Below are positions 1 to 5,593 of a stretch of DNA of 5,593 nt, piece by piece. The stretch is taken from contig DATKKX010000121.1 of NCBI GenBank assembly GCA_035542775.1, positions 1 through 5,593 on the forward strand, written 5' to 3'. The stretch is from DATKKX01 sp035542775. Lineage in GTDB: Bacteria; Planctomycetota; Phycisphaerae; UBA1845; UTPLA1. The position numbers were made by a program, and so were the translations under genes. How positions within the stretch are numbered: position 1 is the stretch's first letter; each line of letters starts with the position of its first letter. The notes under the pieces were generated by a model, which was not told the DNA's origin, did no database searches, and saw only the letters and a list, made by a program, of their open reading frames with translations.

Positions 1-299
1 GTGCGTCCGCGGAGGCCGCCGGCGTCGAAGGAGCTCAGAGCCGCCTCCGTCCCATTCTGATGACCAGCCTGGCGATGATCGCTGGCATGGTGCCGATGGC
101 GCTGGCCCTGGGCGAGGGCGGCGAGCAGACGGCGCCCCTCGGCCGGGCGGTGATCGGTGGTCTGGCCGCGGCCACGCTGGCGGCGCTGCTCGTGTTGCCC
201 TGCGTATTCACGATGATTCAACAGCGAACTACCAGACAGTCGCCATCGCTCGATCCAGATGATCCGGAGAGTCCGTATGCCGAGCCTTCAACGAATTGA
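1..299 (+). CDS. RND efflux pump, inner-membrane permease subunit (C-terminal end, 5' partial)
   Basis: Only the last 98 codons are present; the first complete codon begins at base 3 and the TGA stop is at 297-299. The family (AcrB/MexB/CzcA-like) uses the proton gradient to pump substrates out through a periplasmic adaptor and an outer-membrane channel. The visible part matches the family's end: the 'RLRPILMTSLAMIAGMVPMA' stretch leads into the second-last membrane helix, then comes a 'GEGGEQTAPLGRAVIGG' connector and the last helix ending 'LLVLPCVFTMI'. A polar, proline- and acid-rich cytoplasmic tail of about 25 residues follows. The adaptor and channel genes directly downstream support the call. 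The porter domains and the charged transmembrane residues that separate drug (HAE) from metal (HME) pumps lie upstream, so substrate class cannot be given. The ATG at 60 is internal to the gene, not a start. Confidence 0.95.
   Translation, partial: ASAEAAGVEGAQSRLRPILMTSLAMIAGMVPMALALGEGGEQTAPLGRAVIGGLAAATLAALLVLPCVFTMIQQRTTRQSPSLDPDDPESPYAEPSTN
266..270 (+). promoter_or_regulatory. Shine-Dalgarno sequence for the adaptor gene
   Basis: GGAGA lies six bases before the ATG at 277, inside the end of the pump gene. It favours 277 over the ATG at 259, which has no comparable site. A rival is GAGGA at 298-302, ten bases before the ATG at 313, so the start is not fully settled. Confidence 0.5.
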
Positions 300-1629
300 G
301 GAATGGGGGAGCATGGTGCGCCGGTACAGGTACTGGGTGCTGGCCCTCGCTCTGCTGGTGGTTGTGATTCTCGCGGGCTTGTGGCTGGGCCGTGGGCGCT
401 CATCGCCGGTGACAATTCCCGGGGGCGGAGCATCCGCCGCTGATCGATCAGCCACAGCCACAACTCAACCGGCCAGGGTGGAGGTAGTCAAGCCGAAACG
501 CACCGCCGCGCCACGAGCAGCCACGTTCCCCGGTACGGTCGAAGGGTACGATGAGGCCGATCTCTTCGCCAAGGTGACCGGCTACGTCTCGGCATATCAC
601 GTGGACATCGGCGATCAGATCAAGGCCGGCCAGGAACTGGCCGTCATCAGCGTGCCGGAGCTCGACAAGCAATACCAGGAGGCCCAATCTGAGGTGGAAG
701 CCGACATCGCCGCGGACAAGGCGGCTGAGGCCAGGGTCGTGCAGGCCCGCACGATGCTGGAAGTGGCCCGCCGCCAACTCGAGCGGGCCAAAGCGCAGTT
801 GGAGCTTCAGGAAATCACCTTCCATCGCGAAGAGGAGCTTCACGCCGGCAAGGCCATCACCGACGAGGCGTTGGACATCGCTCGCAAGAACCTGCAGGTA
901 GCCCAGGCCGATACGGCGACAGACGAAGCCAAGATCGCCGCCGCCCAAGCCGAGGTTGCGTCGGCCGAAGCCGCCAAGGCCGTGACGGCCGCGCAGATCC
1001 CCGTCGCACAATCCCGCGTCGAGAGGCTTCGCGTGCTGGTGGGTTACGAGCGGATCATCTCTCCATTTGACGGGATTGTGGCACGACGGTGGGTCGACGT
1101 CGGCAATCTGGCGCAGCCCGGCTCCGCCACGCCGCTGTACACGGTTCAACGGACCGACCTGATGCGGATCGTGGTGTACGTCCCCGAGTACGAAGTGGCA
1201 TACATCGGTGTCGGCACGCCGGCCACGATCAGGCTCTCCGGACCGAACGGCCGGACCTTCGAGGGGCAGGTTTCGCGAACCGCGTCCGCCATTCACTTCG
1301 AGACGCGGACCATGCGCGTGGAGGTGGACCTCCCGAACAAAGAAGGGCATCTGCTGCACGGCCGCTACGTCGAAGTCACGTTCCACCTGGCTGGGGATCC
1401 TGCCCATCTCGCCCTGCCCGCCGCCGCCGTTCTCGGCGACGTCAAGGACCGCTTCGTGTATGCCATCGTGGGCCAACACGTCGTTCGCACGCCGGTACAG
1501 ACCGGCGAGGTCACTGACAACCGGGTTGCAATTGTCGCGGGGTTGAATGAGGATGCCCTGGTGGTGTTGAACGGCAAAGCGGCTCCGCCGCCGGATGTTC
1601 CTGTCGAGACGGTGCTCAAGGATGATTGA
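277..1629 (+). CDS. RND efflux periplasmic adaptor subunit (membrane fusion protein, HlyD/AcrA family)
   Basis: The 450-residue product links the inner-membrane pump to the outer-membrane channel. In order it has: a basic N-terminus and one membrane helix (about 20-38), with no lipobox cysteine, so it is probably a membrane-anchored rather than lipid-anchored adaptor; a Ser/Thr/Pro-rich linker (to about 67); the first half of the lipoyl-like domain (about 83-128, with 'VTGYVSAYHVDIGDQIKAGQ'); a long Ala/Glu/Gln-rich alpha-helical hairpin (about 129-253); the second lipoyl half (about 256-292, 'ISPFDGIVARRWVDVGNLAQ'); the beta-barrel domain (about 295-372); and a membrane-proximal C-terminal domain. 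The length is slightly above the usual 370-420 residues because of the N-terminal linker. The chosen ATG overlaps the pump gene by 23 bases. Starting at 313 would avoid the overlap, give 438 residues and still keep the membrane helix. The stop is TGA at 1627-1629. Domain order and neighbours make the family call firm; the substrate is unknown. Confidence 0.95.
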   Translation: MPSLQRIEEWGSMVRRYRYWVLALALLVVVILAGLWLGRGRSSPVTIPGGGASAADRSATATTQPARVEVVKPKRTAAPRAATFPGTVEGYDEADLFAKVTGYVSAYHVDIGDQIKAGQELAVISVPELDKQYQEAQSEVEADIAADKAAEARVVQARTMLEVARRQLERAKAQLELQEITFHREEELHAGKAITDEALDIARKNLQVAQADTATDEAKIAAAQAEVASAEAAKAVTAAQIPVAQSRVERLRVLVGYERIISPFDGIVARRWVDVGNLAQPGSATPLYTVQRTDLMRIVVYVPEYEVAYIGVGTPATIRLSGPNGRTFEGQVSRTASAIHFETRTMRVEVDLPNKEGHLLHGRYVEVTFHLAGDPAHLALPAAAVLGDVKDRFVYAIVGQHVVRTPVQTGEVTDNRVAIVAGLNEDALVVLNGKAAPPPDVPVETVLKDD

Positions 1630-1640
1630 CGGATCGATTT

Positions 1641-1646
1641 GGAGAG
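1641..1646 (+). promoter_or_regulatory. Shine-Dalgarno sequence for the outer-membrane channel gene
   Basis: GGAGAG sits six bases before the ATG at 1653, in the 23-base gap after the adaptor stop. It decides the start of the next gene in favour of 1653 over an in-frame TTG at 1626 that would overlap the adaptor's stop codon. Confidence 0.7.
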
Positions 1647-1652
1647 CTGGTC

Positions 1653-3308
1653 ATGCGGTTGGTCGCTGCTGAGACCCTCATCCTGCTGGGCTTGTTCGGG
1701 TCCCTTGGCGGATGCGCACTGCTCAAGCAGGAGCCTCCTGCGGCTGCCGCCCCCGATGTGAGGCCCACCTCCCAGCCCAGCCCGGCCAACAGCGTCGAGC
1801 TGGACAAATCGCTGATCCGACCGATGCACCAGGAACTGCTGCCCATCGACCTGCCCGCCACGGCGCGGGTGGCGCTGGCCAACAATCTGGACATTCAGTT
1901 GGCACGCCAGCAGGTCAAGGCCCAACGCGGCCGGCTGGAGAGCACCGTCGGGGCCGTCTTCCCCGTGGTAGGGCCGAATACGAGCTTCGAGCATCTTGAC
2001 GGCACGACCCGCCATGCGAACGGAGCTCTGTTCGGTGCGAACTTCAACACCTTCCGAGCCACCGCCGCCGCCGAGCTCATCACCAATCCCGGCCGCGTGG
2101 TCTACGACATCATCGCTGCCAGGAAGACGCTGTCGGCGTCAAAGCACCAGGAACGCTACGTGATCCTGGAGACGCTGCGGCTGGCGGCAAACCAGTATTA
2201 CGACCTTGCTCTCGCCCAGGCCGATGTCGCCGCCGCCCGCCAGGCCGTTGTGGAGGCGGAGGAATTGCTCCGGATCAACCAGCTCCGCCTCGACACCGGC
2301 ATGGGCATTCCCGCCGACGTGGTCATGGCCAAGGCCCAGGTGTCGGAACGGCAGGAGCAGTTCATCGCCTCCATCGACGACTTCTATCGCGCGTCGGTTG
2401 CCCTCGCGGTCACGCTGCGGCTGGATGCAGCCGTTACCCTGATCCCCAAGGCCGACCAATTCTCGGCGGTCACGCTGGTGCGGCCGGACCTTCCGCTGGA
2501 CGACCTGCTCGCCCTGGCGGTCATGTATCGGCCGGACCTCGATCGGGTCCGCGCTCTGGCGGAAGCCGCCGCCGCGCAGACCGGCGCCACCTGGTGGGGC
2601 GACCTCGGGCCCGAGTTTCAGGTGGGTTACGAGTACGGCGGCGTCACCGGCCACTCGAACCACACCATTCCCGGCAAAGGCATTCCCCCGCCCCTGGTGG
2701 TGAATCCGTTCTCGACGACCGGGACGTTCAGCACGGTCCCGCTGGTCAATGGCGCGATCGTGGAGGGAATCTCGGAAGGGTCGCAGAACCTCGCCCCCAG
2801 CCGGAATCAGACCTTCGGCTTCAGCGGCGAGGAACACTTCACCGCCGGTGCCGGTTCGAAGTGGAGCCTCTCCGCCATCGGCGACTTGAAGACCGCCAAC
2901 GCGGAGGAGCGCAGCGCGGTCCTGAGCGCCGAGCTGCGGCTCGAACAGGTCAAGGGGCAGGTCGTCTCGATCCTCCAGGAAAGCCGGACTCAACTCGAGC
3001 TCATCACCGCTTCTCAACAGGAGGTCGCCTTCGCCACGGAGGCCCTGCGATTGTCCCAGGTCAATCTGCAGGCCGGCACCATGATCACGCTTGACGTCCT
3101 CCATGCCGAGGATGCCGTTGCCCGCGCCCGAGTCCATTACGCCAGCGCCGTGGCGAGATACAATCAGGCCCAGGTCAATCTGCTGGCCTCCATCGGGCTG
3201 CTCGCACCGGGCGTGTTCACGGAGTCGAGCCATGCGGCCCTGGCGTCAGAGAATCCCCCCGGTGAAAAGGCTGCGGACGAGCAGCCGGCGAATGTTACAG
3301 CAAACTAG
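1653..3308 (+). CDS. TolC/NodT-family outer-membrane efflux channel, probable lipoprotein
   Basis: The 551-residue product is the exit duct of the efflux system in the outer membrane. Starting at 1653, the N-terminus is a short hydrophobic signal ending 'GSLGGC', giving a lipobox-like site with the lipid-bearing cysteine at residue 21, as in OprM/NodT-type channels. The mature protein shows the duplicated family layout: a first helical repeat rich in Ala, Gln and Leu ('LANNLDIQLARQQVKAQRG', then a helix around 'LRLAANQYYDLALAQADVAA' and the typical 'RLDTGMGIPADVVMAKAQ'), then 'MYRPDLDRVRALAEAAAAQ', and a second repeat ending 'LHAEDAVARARVHYASAVAR YNQAQVNLLASIGLL'. Between the repeats, roughly residues 325-400 form a Gly/Pro/Ser/Thr-rich section longer than usual, which with the hydrophilic C-terminal tail accounts for the extra length over a typical 450-490 residues. 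It is third in the apparent pump-adaptor-channel operon. The stop is TAG at 3306-3308. Confidence 0.95.
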   Translation: MRLVAAETLILLGLFGSLGGCALLKQEPPAAAAPDVRPTSQPSPANSVELDKSLIRPMHQELLPIDLPATARVALANNLDIQLARQQVKAQRGRLESTVGAVFPVVGPNTSFEHLDGTTRHANGALFGANFNTFRATAAAELITNPGRVVYDIIAARKTLSASKHQERYVILETLRLAANQYYDLALAQADVAAARQAVVEAEELLRINQLRLDTGMGIPADVVMAKAQVSERQEQFIASIDDFYRASVALAVTLRLDAAVTLIPKADQFSAVTLVRPDLPLDDLLALAVMYRPDLDRVRALAEAAAAQTGATWWGDLGPEFQVGYEYGGVTGHSNHTIPGKGIPPPLVVNPFSTTGTFSTVPLVNGAIVEGISEGSQNLAPSRNQTFGFSGEEHFTAGAGSKWSLSAIGDLKTANAEERSAVLSAELRLEQVKGQVVSILQESRTQLELITASQQEVAFATEALRLSQVNLQAGTMITLDVLHAEDAVARARVHYASAVARYNQAQVNLLASIGLLAPGVFTESSHAALASENPPGEKAADEQPANVTAN

Positions 3309-3521
3309 ATACAACCATCGTGCGCCGCAGCTTCGAGCCGCCTCCTCCGGGCCGCTTCACGCATCGCATCGACGCCAAGTCGGACGCATCCGGCGAGGAA
3401 ACGGATAGCTCCGAAAACACGATCGAACCCCGCTCTCGATCACCCGGCGGGCCCTTCAAATGAGAGCCAAGTGACATCCAAGGTGTGCAAGAGGTCCGCC
3501 GGGGGGATCGCACCAGCGAGT

Positions 3522-3545
3522 GGGGTCCGCGCCGGCGCGGCCACC
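3522..3545. repeat. GC-rich imperfect palindrome with a perfect 14-base core
   Basis: The core CCGCGCCGGCGCGG at 3527-3540 is exactly self-complementary. The symmetry continues to 3522 and 3545 with two mismatched pairs out of twelve. It lies in non-coding DNA. It could be an operator or a cruciform/hairpin, but GC-rich DNA makes such palindromes fairly likely by chance, and no T-run follows, so it is not an intrinsic terminator. Confidence 0.5.
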
Positions 3546-3668
3546 GCAGTACCCGCAGTTCAGGCGACCACATTCATGATGGGCCAAGACGCAATCTCAT
3601 GGCGGCCGGCTGTCCGGCGCGACCGGGTGCGGTAACATCGCATTCCGAACATTTCCGCGGCCCCAAAA

Positions 3669-3697
3669 TGGATTCGTCCCGTTTGCGGGCATATAAA
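3669..3697 (+). promoter_or_regulatory. Possible sigma-70-type promoter
   Basis: TATAAA at 3692-3697 matches five of six bases of the -10 consensus and stands out in GC-rich DNA. Seventeen bases upstream is TGGATT (3669-3674), only three of six for -35. A transcript would begin near 3704 and run through the stem-loops at 3745-3861, either as a separate RNA or as a leader of about 300 bases for the gene at 4011. This rests on sequence resemblance alone. Confidence 0.25.
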
Positions 3698-3744
3698 CAG
3701 CAGAGGCGCGAGGCAGGGTGACCTCTTGTTAGAACGGTGGAGCC

Positions 3745-3807
3745 CGGGGGGATGTCCCCGCGCTGTGGACGTGGAATGGTTATCGGCATTGCGGAGGGGG
3801 TTCCACG
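3745..3807 (+). other. Two consecutive stem-loop candidates
   Basis: The first pairs CGGGG at 3745-3749 with CCCCG at 3756-3760 around a six-base loop. The second pairs CGTGGAA at 3770-3776 with TTCCACG at 3801-3807 around a 24-base loop. Both stems are perfect. Together with the hairpins at 3830-3861 they make this the most structured part of the intergenic region. Confidence 0.35.
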
Positions 3808-3838
3808 CGCGTCGTCGCATGTGCACGATGCCCTTGGC

Positions 3839-3861
3839 AAAGGGCCTTGCTGGGGCCTTTT
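3839..3861 (+). terminator. Weak terminator-like hairpin, overlapped by an alternative stem
   Basis: AAAGG and CC at 3839-3846 (with G3844 bulged) pair with GGCCTTT at 3854-3860 around a seven-base loop, and the 3' arm runs into TTTT at 3858-3861. The T-run is short and partly inside the stem, so it would be a weak intrinsic terminator at best. A competing perfect stem, GCCCTT (3830-3835) with AAGGGC (3840-3845) and a four-base loop, uses the same left arm, so only one can form at a time. Confidence 0.25.
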
Positions 3862-3866
3862 GATGC

Positions 3867-3895
3867 TTGCCTTCGCCGCAGGAATCCAGTAAATT
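3867..3895 (+). promoter_or_regulatory. Possible promoter of the secreted-protein gene
   Basis: TTGCCT (3867-3872) and TAAATT (3890-3895) are separated by the ideal 17 bases; each matches four of six consensus positions. Transcription would start near 3902, giving a leader of about 110 bases before the ATG at 4011. Position relative to the gene makes it the best candidate, but the match is modest. Confidence 0.3.
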
Positions 3896-3998
3896 GAGAG
3901 TCGCAGGGGACGTACCGCTACTGGCTCGCGATCCGGATCTATACCCGCACCGGCTGCGCGGGCCGCAAGCTTCCTCGCACCCTACCATAATCGGCTCC

Positions 3999-4004
3999 GG
4001 AGGA
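3999..4004 (+). promoter_or_regulatory. Strong Shine-Dalgarno sequence for the secreted-protein gene
   Basis: GGAGGA is six bases before the ATG at 4011. It fixes that start, and the codons that follow immediately spell a signal peptide. Confidence 0.8.
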
Positions 4005-4010
4005 CTACCG

Positions 4011-4109
4011 ATGAACGTCGTCGGCAATCGTGGAAAGACCCGTTGTCTTGCTGCTTGTGCGTTGGCGTTGCTGATATGTGCCGCATGGTTGGCGGCCCGT
4101 GCTTCCGCA
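4011..4109 (+). other. Signal peptide of the secreted protein
   Basis: Residues 1-33: an N-region with R7, K9 and R11, a hydrophobic core rich in Ala and Leu (about 12-29), and an 'ASA' motif before 'EER' fitting signal peptidase I cleavage. C12, C16 and C23 are in the core but not in a lipobox context, so this is a secretory rather than lipoprotein signal. Confidence 0.85.
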
Positions 4110-5593
4110 GAAGAGCGTAAGTTCGTGGTTATGCTGGCCGTGCCGGGTAAATCCGTTCCCGGTGGCGCCGGCTCGCTTCAGCTTCCCAATCCCAGCAACA
4201 TCTGGGACAACTATTTCGACCGGGTGAAAAACGACCCCCCCGATGCGGTCGATTCCTTTGCGGAGTACTGGTACGAGATCTCGTACGGCACTGTCTCGGT
4301 CACCGGCGACGTATATGGTTGGGTCGAGGTTCCCTGGCCGGTGCTGCCCAGCACGCTGCCCACGGCTGATTACGCCACACTGAGCTCATACACAATACCT
4401 TTCAGAGATCTGAACAACAACGGCATTTACGATGCGTTTGAAGGAGAAGAGTTCGATCAGTCCAGGGCGATGATCAACGTCGATTATAACGGCGCTGCCG
4501 ATGGGCTGGGCACGGAGGGCAACATCGGTCCGTTCGGCGCTTCGAGCGTCCTCGTGACGCCGGGATTTGAGGACTACGACGCTCAGGGCCGCCCAGTGTG
4601 GACGCCGGGCGAGCGCTTTCGCGACTTGAACAACAACGGCGTGTACGACGCGCTACTTGAACCCTCGCGAGATGGCTGGGGTTCCACCGTCAGCAACTGC
4701 TGCACACCGTATGGGGGATCCGGCTGTAGCGATCCAACCGTGAGTGACCCCAACAGTCCCGTTGGTTGCCAGTTCCAGGTGTGCTCTGCGGGTTCCTCTC
4801 CCAGCGGTTTTGACTATTCCACCTGCTGCGACCGGCAAGTGCACAGTGATCCGAACGATTCGAACTCCCCCCTCACCACGATACCCGGGCGATGGACCAT
4901 TGAATGTGCCGAGAAGGCGAACGAATTGTGTACAGCGATCTGCTCGGCTGCGTGCACCCAGAACCACATCATCGACGCTGGCGAGTTTTGCGATTGGGAC
5001 GGCGACGGGGTGTGGGATTTCCCGGAGCCGTTTGAGGACTTTCTGGTCATTTACAATCCAGATTCAACCTCTGCGGCTGGCCGATGGGTCAAGCTGGATC
5101 CCAGCTACAAAAACACGGATCCCGCAAGCCGGGCCTGGGCGGAGGCATATATTCGAGCTAATTACCCCGGTGACGTGGGTGAACCGTTGCGCAAAAAAGG
5201 GGATCCGAACGCGCGGGGTTTCATGGCCCGCTTTGGCAACGACAAGTACGACCCACCGGACCTGTGGTTTGAGAGCGGCTCAAGCGCCAGCAGCAAACTC
5301 CAGCAGGCCCCCGCCCAGAACATGTGGGTGGCAGCGGGGCAGGTGACCACGCCCAGACCTGACGATCCGAACTCTCCATACCCGTGGGACTACACCGCGT
5401 GGTGGAACGCCTATGCCGCGGAAAAATGTCGACTCGCTGGTATCTTTCCCACCCCGGCTCTGCCCCCACCCCCGCAATGGGACGAGCGCATTCCCAACCT
5501 CGTGCAGTTCGATCCCGGTAACCCCTCGCTCGGTTCGCTGGGGCCCGGCGCGACCGATCTGCGGTCATTCAACCCCAACACCGGCGGCACGCT
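4011..5593 (+). CDS. Large secreted protein with calcium-loop-like motifs, possibly M6-type metalloprotease (3' partial)
   Basis: The frame stays open for 527 codons to the window edge. Residues 1-33 form a signal peptide (basic start, hydrophobic 12-29, cleavage likely after 'ASA' at 31-33), so it is exported. Residues 37-110 ('KFVVMLAVPGK', then 'FAEYWYEISYGTVSVTGDVY', then 'GWVEVPWP') resemble the region before the catalytic site in M6 (immune inhibitor A-like) secreted metalloproteases. Three EF-hand/dockerin-like loops follow at 133-144, 205-216 and 328-339; the first and third have acidic or Asn residues at positions 1, 3, 5, 9 and Glu at 12. Residues 230-327 hold twelve cysteines. From about 340 on, the chain is Pro-, Asp- and aromatic-rich with no recognised domain. 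No HExxH zinc motif occurs in the visible part, so protease activity is unproven. It could instead be another secreted calcium-binding or adhesion protein. Being secreted and that the gene is real are well supported; function is a guess. Confidence 0.9.
   Translation, partial: MNVVGNRGKTRCLAACALALLICAAWLAARASAEERKFVVMLAVPGKSVPGGAGSLQLPNPSNIWDNYFDRVKNDPPDAVDSFAEYWYEISYGTVSVTGDVYGWVEVPWPVLPSTLPTADYATLSSYTIPFRDLNNNGIYDAFEGEEFDQSRAMINVDYNGAADGLGTEGNIGPFGASSVLVTPGFEDYDAQGRPVWTPGERFRDLNNNGVYDALLEPSRDGWGSTVSNCCTPYGGSGCSDPTVSDPNSPVGCQFQVCSAGSSPSGFDYSTCCDRQVHSDPNDSNSPLTTIPGRWTIECAEKANELCTAICSAACTQNHIIDAGEFCDWDGDGVWDFPEPFEDFLVIYNPDSTSAAGRWVKLDPSYKNTDPASRAWAEAYIRANYPGDVGEPLRKKGDPNARGFMARFGNDKYDPPDLWFESGSSASSKLQQAPAQNMWVAAGQVTTPRPDDPNSPYPWDYTAWWNAYAAEKCRLAGIFPTPALPPPPQWDERIPNLVQFDPGNPSLGSLGPGATDLRSFNPNTGGT
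4401..4442 (+). repeat. Calcium-loop-like repeat, copy 1
   Basis: Residues 131-144 of the secreted protein: 'FRDLNNNGIYDAFE'. D133, N135, N137, I139, D141 and E144 fall at loop positions 1, 3, 5, 7, 9 and 12 of the EF-hand/dockerin pattern. It is repeated 72 residues later. Confidence 0.6.
4617..4658 (+). repeat. Calcium-loop-like repeat, copy 2
   Basis: Residues 203-216: 'FRDLNNNGVYDALL'. Eleven of the first twelve residues and 28 of 36 bases match copy 1, 216 bases upstream. Position 12 is Leu, with Glu one residue later, so metal binding may be weaker or altered. Confidence 0.6.
4992..5027 (+). repeat. Calcium-loop-like motif, third and more diverged
   Basis: Residues 328-339: 'DWDGDGVWDFPE', with D328, D330, D332, V334, D336 and E339 in the canonical loop positions. 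It directly follows the last cysteine (C327) of the Cys-rich segment. Confidence 0.55.

Larger units (their letters stand above)
3309..4010 (+). other. Long intergenic region without a convincing gene
   Basis: About 700 bases separate the efflux operon from the secreted-protein gene. No reading frame here resembles a known family. Two short GTG-started frames (3320-3463, 47 codons; 3471-3635, 54 codons) exist but lack a good ribosome binding site. No clear intrinsic terminator follows the channel gene: the nearest hairpins (3379-3394, 3421-3441) have no T-run. The second half holds a palindrome, two possible promoters and several stem-loops, listed separately. No tRNA, rRNA, insertion sequence or CRISPR repeat was seen. 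Confidence 0.7.

Noticed and set aside
259..276. ATG at 259 as the start of the adaptor gene
   Set aside because: It lies deeper inside the pump gene and lacks a good ribosome site; 277 or 313 are better supported.
448..1479. Long antisense open frame (343 codons) opposite the adaptor gene
   Set aside because: It is a mirror of GC-rich codons on the other strand; its product has no domain sense, while the + strand frame is a clear adaptor protein.
1626..1652. TTG at 1626 as the start of the channel gene
   Set aside because: It would add nine residues before the lipoprotein signal; the ATG at 1653 has a properly spaced GGAGAG and gives a normal signal peptide.
2139..3233. Long antisense open frame (364 codons) opposite the channel gene
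   Set aside because: Same cause: the + strand encodes an unmistakable TolC-type protein over the same bases.
3379..3441. Hairpins at 3379-3394 and 3421-3441 as a terminator of the efflux operon
   Set aside because: Stems are only six base pairs and neither is followed by a T-run, so neither fits an intrinsic terminator.
3485..3721. A 78-codon + strand frame in the intergenic region
   Set aside because: Arg/Gly/Ser-rich random-looking product with no family resemblance and no convincing ribosome binding site.
3560..4027. Minus-strand frame (155 codons) over the intergenic region
   Set aside because: No recognised motif, no clear ribosome site, and it overlaps the start and leader of the secreted-protein gene.
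4744..5346. A 200-codon + strand frame inside the secreted-protein gene
   Set aside because: It is in another frame; its Arg/Pro/Thr-rich product looks like out-of-frame reading. The frame from 4011 has a strong ribosome site and a signal peptide and stays open throughout.

Overview
This is a GC-rich window with every supportable gene on the + strand. It holds the tail of a tripartite drug or metal efflux operon, then about 700 bases with no convincing gene, then the first part of a large secreted protein that runs off the right edge. The genes need an outer membrane, so the host is a diderm bacterium. The GC-rich codon use, the style of the adaptor and TolC-type proteins, and the big exported protein with 'DLNNNG' calcium-loop-like motifs suggest a planctomycete or relative. 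That placement is inference from general impression, not from a marker gene.

Layout: 1-299 is the C-terminal end of an RND inner-membrane pump (last two membrane helices and a cytoplasmic tail). 277-1629 is the periplasmic adaptor (membrane fusion protein), which overlaps the pump gene if its better-supported start is right. 1653-3308 is a TolC/NodT-type outer-membrane channel with a lipoprotein signal. The tight spacing, and a Shine-Dalgarno sequence before each of the two internal starts, indicate one transcript. Together the products would form a channel from the inner membrane to the outside. The substrate cannot be read from this window because the substrate-binding part of the pump lies upstream of it. 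The operon promoter is also outside.

3309-4010 is a long intergenic stretch. It has a GC-rich palindrome (3522-3545), a possible promoter with a TATAAA box (3669-3697), and several stem-loops between 3745 and 3861, the last two of which share bases and so exclude each other. A second possible promoter (3867-3895) and a strong ribosome binding site (3999-4004) precede the last gene. A small RNA or a structured leader is possible here but unproven.

4011-5593 is an open-ended gene: 527 codons without a stop. It encodes a signal peptide, a segment resembling the N-terminal part of M6-type (immune inhibitor A-like) secreted metalloproteases, three EF-hand/dockerin-like calcium-loop motifs (two in a near-identical repeat) and a 12-cysteine cluster. 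The zinc site that would prove a protease is not in the window. This gene appears unrelated to the efflux operon and is the least ordinary part of the window.
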